A stretch of 64,000 nucleotides of DNA from JAJDTQ01 sp965204235. GTDB lineage: Bacteria > Desulfobacterota > Binatia > UBA9968 > JAJDTQ01. The position numbers were made by a program, and so were the translations under genes. Numbering within the stretch: the first letter of the stretch is position 1; each line of letters opens with the position of its first letter. Shown here in pieces: positions 59,650 through 64,000 of this stretch. The notes beneath the pieces were generated by a model that made no database searches, was not told the DNA's origin, and saw nothing but the letters and a program-made list of their open reading frames with translations. The stretch covers positions 868,001 through 932,000 of the forward strand of contig OZ241979.1 in NCBI GenBank assembly GCA_965204235.1, read 5' to 3'.

Positions 59650-60528
59650 ATGAAGCACTTCGAGTACCTGGAACCCCGCACCGTCGCCGAAGCGTGCGAG
59701 ATCCTGAAGCGTTACCGCGGGGCCGCGCGCGTGTTCGCCGGCGGCAGCTCTCTGACGATCCTGCTCAAGCAGGGGTTCCTGCAGCCGGATGCGTTGGTCA
59801 ACATCAAGAAGATCGACGAGCTGCGGCGCATCGAGGAGTCCGGCGGCTCCCTGGTCATCGGCGCGCTCGTGACCCATCACGACATCGAGACTTCCGACCT
59901 CCTGGCGGCGCGTTTGCCGGTGCTGTGCGAACTCGAGCGCGACGTGGCCAACATCCGGGTGCGGAACATGGCCACCGTGGGCGGCAACATCGCTTCCGGG
60001 GAGCCCTTGACCGACCTGCCGTGCGTCTTCATGGCGCTGGACGCCTCGGTGCGCGTGGCGAACACGTCGGGCGGGCGCACCCTGCCCCTGGAAGAGGTCT
60101 TCGTCGATTACTACGAGACCCGGTTGCAGGAGGACGAGGTGTTGACGCACGTGGTGGTCCCGGATCTGCCGCCCCGCAGCGCCGTCGAGTACGTCCGGTT
60201 CTCCAGCAGTTCGGTAGTGGACAAGCCCTGCGTCGGCGTGGCCGTGCGGATGTCGGTGGACCCCGACGGAGGGGCTTGCCGCGGCGTTCGCATCGGTCTG
60301 GGCTGCGTGGCGCCCACGCCCATGCGCGCGCGCAAGGCCGAAGCCGTACTGGAGGGGCGGAGTCTGGACGACGAGAACCTCCGGGAGGCGGCCCGGACCG
60401 CCGCGGAAGAGTGCAACCCCTTGAGCGACTTGCGCGGCTCGGAGCGCTACAAGCGCGAGATGGTGGCGGCGCTGCTCCGGCGCGTCGCTCCTAGGGCGTA
60501 CGAAAGGGCCGGAGAGCAGGGGCGCTGA
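59650..60528 (+). CDS. Molybdenum hydroxylase FAD subunit (CoxM/XdhB-like)
   Basis: 292 aa. ARVFAGGSSLTILLKQG is the FAD pyrophosphate loop and NIRVRNMATVGGNIASGEPL the second FAD motif; a CO-dehydrogenase-flavoprotein C-terminal domain follows. It passes electrons from the iron-sulfur subunit to an acceptor. The length excludes the extra 4Fe-4S insertion of 4-hydroxybenzoyl-CoA reductase beta. First gene of a FAD-FeS-Mo order as in cox operons, 65 bp after ubiD. Confidence 0.92.
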   Translation: MKHFEYLEPRTVAEACEILKRYRGAARVFAGGSSLTILLKQGFLQPDALVNIKKIDELRRIEESGGSLVIGALVTHHDIETSDLLAARLPVLCELERDVANIRVRNMATVGGNIASGEPLTDLPCVFMALDASVRVANTSGGRTLPLEEVFVDYYETRLQEDEVLTHVVVPDLPPRSAVEYVRFSSSSVVDKPCVGVAVRMSVDPDGGACRGVRIGLGCVAPTPMRARKAEAVLEGRSLDDENLREAARTAAEECNPLSDLRGSERYKREMVAALLRRVAPRAYERAGEQGR

Positions 60529-60544
60529 GGGCGCGTGACGGACT

Positions 60545-60660
60545 TCGGGAAACTCTGAACAATTGCTCCGTTCGTCCTGAGCGTGGCGAAGCGAAGTCGA
60601 AGGACGCGCTTTCCCGTAGGAAGAGGCGCCTGGAGCCGGAATGGATGAGAGGTTCCTTCG
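60545..60660 (+). repeat. Dispersed repeat copy 6
   Basis: Reads ggaaactctgaacaattgct, CCGTTCGTCCTGAGCGTGGC, gaagtcgaaggacgcgcttt, then agaggcgcctggagccgga. Same orientation as copies 1 and 3. It fills the gap between the FAD and 2Fe-2S subunit genes. Confidence 0.88.
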
Positions 60661-60698
60661 GGGCCTGACCGCGGGATCGACGGGGAGGGTCTTGCAGC

Positions 60699-61160
60699 AT
60701 GAAGAGGGTCATCCGCATGGAGGTCAACGGCGCGTCCCGCGAGTTGGAGGCAGAGCCGTGGCGCACGCTGCTCGACGTGGTCCGTGAAGAGCTGGACCTC
60801 ACCGGCGCCAAGCTGGGCTGCGACATCCAGGTGTGCGGCGCGTGCACGCTGCTGCTGGACGGCAAGCCGGTGAGCGCCTGCTCGGTGCTCGCCGTGGATG
60901 CCGACGGCCGGCGGGTCACCACCGTGGAGGGCCTTGCCGACGGCGACCGCCTGCACCCGTTGCAGGAGGCGTTCATGGAGCACGGGGCGTTGCAGTGCGG
61001 TTACTGCACTTCGGGGTTCCTGCTCACGGCCAAGGCCATGCTGGACGAGAACCCCAGGCCCGACGACCGGGAGATCAAGAGCTACATGGGCGGCAGTTTC
61101 TGCCGGTGCGGCTGCTACCAGGAGATCCTGGAGGCCATTCGGAGCGTGGCCCGGGTATAG
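60699..61160 (+). CDS. Molybdenum hydroxylase 2Fe-2S subunit (CoxS/XdhC-like small subunit)
   Basis: 153 aa. The plant-type [2Fe-2S] cluster is GCDIQVCGACTLLLDG with Cys 41, 46, 49 and 61; the second, molybdopterin-proximal cluster uses CGYCTSG (Cys 100, 103) and GGSFCRCGCY (Cys 135, 137). All eight ligands are present. It transfers electrons from the Mo centre to the FAD subunit. The gene is flanked on both sides by dispersed repeats in opposite orientation, an unusual arrangement inside an operon. Confidence 0.94.
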   Translation: MKRVIRMEVNGASRELEAEPWRTLLDVVREELDLTGAKLGCDIQVCGACTLLLDGKPVSACSVLAVDADGRRVTTVEGLADGDRLHPLQEAFMEHGALQCGYCTSGFLLTAKAMLDENPRPDDREIKSYMGGSFCRCGCYQEILEAIRSVARV

Positions 61161-61164
61161 GAAC

Positions 61165-61272
61165 CTCTGTTCCATGCCGGCTCGAGTCCCCTCTCCCTGT
61201 GGGAAAGCGCGTCCTTCGACTTCGCTTCGCTACGCTCAGGACGAACGGGGGTAGTTGTTCAGAGTTTCCCAT
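61165..61272 (-). repeat. Dispersed repeat copy 7
   Basis: Reads ggaacctctgttccatgccg, ctcgagtcccctctccctgt, CGCGTCCTTCGACTTCGCTT and cgctacgctcaggacgaacg, closing with cagagtttccc. Inverted relative to copy 6, lying between the 2Fe-2S and Mo subunit genes. Confidence 0.88.
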
Positions 61273-61356
61273 GGTCTAATCACAGGTCCGAGGGGGCGGG
61301 GACGGCGCGAGGCGCCGGGCTTCGGTCCATCGGGACGTGTTCCAGAGGAGCGTGTC

Positions 61357-63669
61357 ATGGCGATCGTCGAGAAGCCCCGGAGCGCGCGGGACGGCCACCG
61401 TCTGGATTACCGGGCCAAGCTCACCGGGCGCGCCGCGTACCTGGCGGACATGAAGATGCCGGGGGTGTGCGAGGCGGTGGTCCTGCGCAGCCCCGCGGCC
61501 CACGCCTGGATCCGCTACGTGGACGCCTCGGAAGCCTTGAAGGTCCCCGGGGTGGTGGCGGCGTACACCCGCGACGACGTGGTCCGGGGGAGCGGCATCG
61601 AGCCCTACTACGGGCCGGTGTTCAAGGACCAGACCATCGTGGCGGTGGACAAGGTCCGCCACGTGGGGGACCCGGTGGCCGCGGTGGCGGCGGAGACCCG
61701 TGAAGCCGCGGAGGAGGCGGCGGCCCGGATCGTGGTGGAGTACGAGGACCTGCCCCCGGTCATGGACGTGCGCGATTCGGTGGCGGAAGACGCCGCGCTG
61801 GTGCACGAGACCGTGCGCATTCCGGAGCACGGCTTCGCCGACCTTGCGGAGCTCAAGCCCATCGAGGGCACCAACGTGTGCACCCACTTCCAGCTGCGCA
61901 AGGGGGACATCGAGCAGGGTTTCGCCGAGTGCGCCCAGGTCTTCGAGGACACCTTCGTCCTGCCCACCACCCAGCACGTGGCGCTGGAGCCCCACGGCTG
62001 CGTCGCGGCGTTCCAACCCGACGGGCGCCTCCATCTCTGGTCCACCACCCAGAACCCGTTCGTGGTGCGCACCCAGCTCTCCAACATATTCAAGCTGCCG
62101 GTGTCGAAGATCCGCATCGTCGTGCCGTACCTCGGAGGCGGCTACGGCAGCAAGGTCTATCCCAAGGTCGAGCCCCTGACGGTGGCCCTCGCCCGCAAGG
62201 CCGGGCGTCCGGTGCGCCTCCTGCTGAGCCGGGAGGAGGTGTTCTACACCGTCACCAAGCACGCCGCGGTGATCCGCATGAAGACCGGGGTCAAGGCCGA
62301 CGGCGCGTTCCATGCCCGGGAGGCGGAGGTGCTGCTCGACACCGGCGCGTTCGCGGAGATCGGCCCCCGGGTGGCCAAGAAGTCGGCCTACACCGCGGCC
62401 GGACCCTACAAGTTCCGCCACGTGAAGATCGACGCCAAGTCCGTCTATACCAACAAGCCGCCGGCGGGCGCATTCCGCGGCTTCGGCGTGTCCCAGTCGG
62501 CCTGGGCCAGCGAGTCCCAGACGGACATCATCGCCAAGGCCCTCGGCCGCGACCCCTTCGAGCTCCGCATGCAGAACCTCTACGACGAGGGCGACGAGTT
62601 CGTCACCGGCGAGAAGCTCTGGAGCATCGGGGTCAAGGAGTGCCTGGAGAAGGTGGCCGAGGAGATGGAGTGGGGGAAGCCCGCGGCCGCGCCCGAAGAT
62701 CCCGCCAAGGCGCGCGGCAAGGGGCTCGCGTGCCTCATCAAGGCCACCATCACGCCGTCCATCTCCTGCGCCGCGGTCAAGCTCAACGAGGACGGGAGCG
62801 TGAACGTGTTCACGAGCACGGTGGAGATGGGCCAGGGCTCGGACACGGCCATGGCCACCATCGTCGCCGACACACTGGGGATCGGGCTGGACCAGGTGTC
62901 GGTGCTGGGCGTGGACACGGACGTGGTCCCGTACGACCTCACCACTTCGTCGAGCCGTTCCACTTTCCACATGGGCAAGGCATTGCAGCTCGCCTCCCTG
63001 GACCTGTGCGAGCAGCTCCGCAAGTTCGTGGCCGAGGAGTACGACGTGCCGCTGGAGGAGACGCGCGCCGAGGGCGGCAAGGTGCTGTTCCGGGAGAACG
63101 CCCTGGACTTCCGGGAGGTCCTGTTCCGCCATTTCGGCATGCAGGGGGGGACGCTGGTGGGCCGCGGCGAGGTGAAGACGAGCCTGCGAAACCCGGAGAC
63201 GGGAGACAAGACCACGTCCTCCTTCTGGTTCGTGGGCGCCGGCGGCAGCGAGGTGGAGATCGAGCGGGACACCGGCAGGATGCGGATCCGCAAGCACGCC
63301 ACCGCGGTGGACGTGGGCAGGGTGATCACGCCCTTGGGCTGCCAGCAGCAGCTCGTGGGCGGCGCCGTCACGGGGATCGGCCAAGCGCTGTTCGAGCAGA
63401 TGGTGTTCGACAACGGTGTGCTGGTGAACCCCAACCTGGTGGACTACGTGTTGCCGGCCCTGGGCGACATGCCCGACGTGATCACGCCCATCACGGTGGA
63501 GGCGCCGCACAAGAACGGACCCTTCGGGGCCAAGGGCATCGGCGAGACCTCGCTCATCCCGGTGGCGCCGTCCATCGCCAACGCGGTGGACGCCGCGGTG
63601 GGCGTGCGCGTCAAGGACTTGCCCGTGACCCCGGAGAAGATCTTCCTGGGGATGCTCGACAAGTCGTAG
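61357..63669 (+). CDS. Molybdenum hydroxylase large subunit (CoxL/XdhA-like)
   Basis: 770 aa. The N-terminal (a/b hammerhead) part has LTGRAAYLADMKMPGVCEAV; the Mo-cofactor domain shows VPYLGGGYGSKVYPKVEPLT, PAGAFRGFGVSQSAWASESQ and STVEMGQGSDTAMATIVADT; the catalytic Glu is in AKGIGETSLIPVAPSIANAV (near 731). The AYRCSFR active loop of true CO dehydrogenase is not present, so a heterocycle or aldehyde hydroxylase is likelier. AGAGGAG precedes ATG 61357. Electron flow goes to the FeS and FAD subunits encoded upstream. Confidence 0.94.
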   Translation: MAIVEKPRSARDGHRLDYRAKLTGRAAYLADMKMPGVCEAVVLRSPAAHAWIRYVDASEALKVPGVVAAYTRDDVVRGSGIEPYYGPVFKDQTIVAVDKVRHVGDPVAAVAAETREAAEEAAARIVVEYEDLPPVMDVRDSVAEDAALVHETVRIPEHGFADLAELKPIEGTNVCTHFQLRKGDIEQGFAECAQVFEDTFVLPTTQHVALEPHGCVAAFQPDGRLHLWSTTQNPFVVRTQLSNIFKLPVSKIRIVVPYLGGGYGSKVYPKVEPLTVALARKAGRPVRLLLSREEVFYTVTKHAAVIRMKTGVKADGAFHAREAEVLLDTGAFAEIGPRVAKKSAYTAAGPYKFRHVKIDAKSVYTNKPPAGAFRGFGVSQSAWASESQTDIIAKALGRDPFELRMQNLYDEGDEFVTGEKLWSIGVKECLEKVAEEMEWGKPAAAPEDPAKARGKGLACLIKATITPSISCAAVKLNEDGSVNVFTSTVEMGQGSDTAMATIVADTLGIGLDQVSVLGVDTDVVPYDLTTSSSRSTFHMGKALQLASLDLCEQLRKFVAEEYDVPLEETRAEGGKVLFRENALDFREVLFRHFGMQGGTLVGRGEVKTSLRNPETGDKTTSSFWFVGAGGSEVEIERDTGRMRIRKHATAVDVGRVITPLGCQQQLVGGAVTGIGQALFEQMVFDNGVLVNPNLVDYVLPALGDMPDVITPITVEAPHKNGPFGAKGIGETSLIPVAPSIANAVDAAVGVRVKDLPVTPEKIFLGMLDKS

Positions 63670-63757
63670 CGAGGACGTTTGGACGCCGTCTTCCGGGCCT
63701 TCCGGGAGCCGGCACGGGCAGTGGACGCACCGTTCAGCGGGGCAAGGAGGGAGAACC

Positions 63758-64000
63758 ATGAAGCTCAAGGACCGTGTGGCGGTCATCACCGGAGCGGGCC
63801 GGAACATCGGCGAGGCCGCGGCCAGGCTGTTCGCATCGGAAGGCGCCAGGGTATGCGTCGTGGACATGGATCCGGGACGCGGCGAGAAGGTCGTGAAGGA
63901 CCTGGAGGACGGTGGACACCAGGCCATCTACGCCAAGTGCGACGTCTCGAAGACCGACGAGGTGAAGGCCATGGTCCGGGCCGCGGTGGACGCCTTCGGC
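63758..64000 (+). CDS. Short-chain dehydrogenase/reductase, N-terminal part
   Basis: 81 codons before the window ends. RVAVITGAGRNIGEAAARLF is the NAD(P)-binding TGxxxxIG loop (here GAGRNIG), with an Asp (VVDMDPGR) after beta-2 suggesting NAD preference. AAGGAGG lies before ATG 63758. It follows the molybdenum hydroxylase genes in the same direction and may belong to the same pathway. Confidence 0.88.
   Translation, partial: MKLKDRVAVITGAGRNIGEAAARLFASEGARVCVVDMDPGRGEKVVKDLEDGGHQAIYAKCDVSKTDEVKAMVRAAVDAFG

Overview
The window is GC-rich (by eye well above 60%, except two AT-richer stretches) and reads like a chromosome segment of an uncultured soil or marine bacterium, perhaps of the Tectomicrobia, Binatota or deltaproteobacterial kind. 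That placement is an inference from gene content: UbiD decarboxylases, Tct transporters, CmcJ-type and TauD-type oxygenases, a UGSC selenoprotein, and a GlnRS with a YqeY-like tail. No rRNA or tRNA gene was recognised.

Region 1 (1-24.4 kb), mostly minus strand, is catabolic and transport functions. It holds a HyuB/acetone-carboxylase-like protein with a zinc-ribbon tail, a UbiD decarboxylase translationally coupled to an NDH-like flavoprotein, a gentisate-dioxygenase-like cupin, a haem-oxygenase-fold diiron-type protein, a DapA-family lyase, a CmcJ-type oxidoreductase and two MFS carriers. A co-directional run then reads leftwards from 24.4 kb: UGSC selenoprotein, a conserved 369-aa protein, two acyl-CoA dehydrogenases, TctC and a TctA-TctB fusion. 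The selenoprotein carries an in-frame UGA in the motif U-G-S-C, with a 9-bp hairpin (a bacterial SECIS candidate) starting 10 nt downstream.

Region 2 (about 24.5-31.75 kb) is an AT-richer island that looks like an anti-phage or DNA-processing system. An amino-methyltransferase (DPFCGSGT, TSPPY) on the plus strand faces a tightly overlapping minus-strand operon of five genes: two paralogous AAA+ ATPases, a single-HKD PLD-type nuclease, a HerA/FtsK-type ATPase and an unknown protein. I cannot match this combination to a named defence system, and it is my main candidate for an undescribed system.

Region 3 (31.77-47.45 kb) returns to high GC. It has a MetE-like protein, a DUF35/thiolase pair, enoyl-CoA hydratase, NDP-forming acyl-CoA synthetase, an IPNS-like oxygenase, AhpD-like protein, amidase, a second CmcJ paralogue, amidohydrolase, class III CoA-transferase, an SDR, and tandem TauD-type dioxygenases.

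Region 4 (47.45-58.24 kb) is a plasticity zone. A TbpB-like lipoprotein gene is split by a 1,999-bp IS1634-type element with a TTAG duplication, and removing the element restores a 379-aa frame. Next come glnS with its promoter and terminator, then a block with an Mrr-like restriction enzyme, HicAB and a DUF234-type ATPase. That block is bracketed by two direct copies of a 341-bp piece of ubiD.

Region 5 (58.24-64 kb) has the intact second ubiD, a three-gene molybdenum hydroxylase (FAD, 2Fe-2S and Mo subunits) and the start of an SDR gene. A dispersed structured repeat of about 110-150 bp occurs at least seven times in the window, always between genes, and two inverted copies flank the 2Fe-2S subunit gene.
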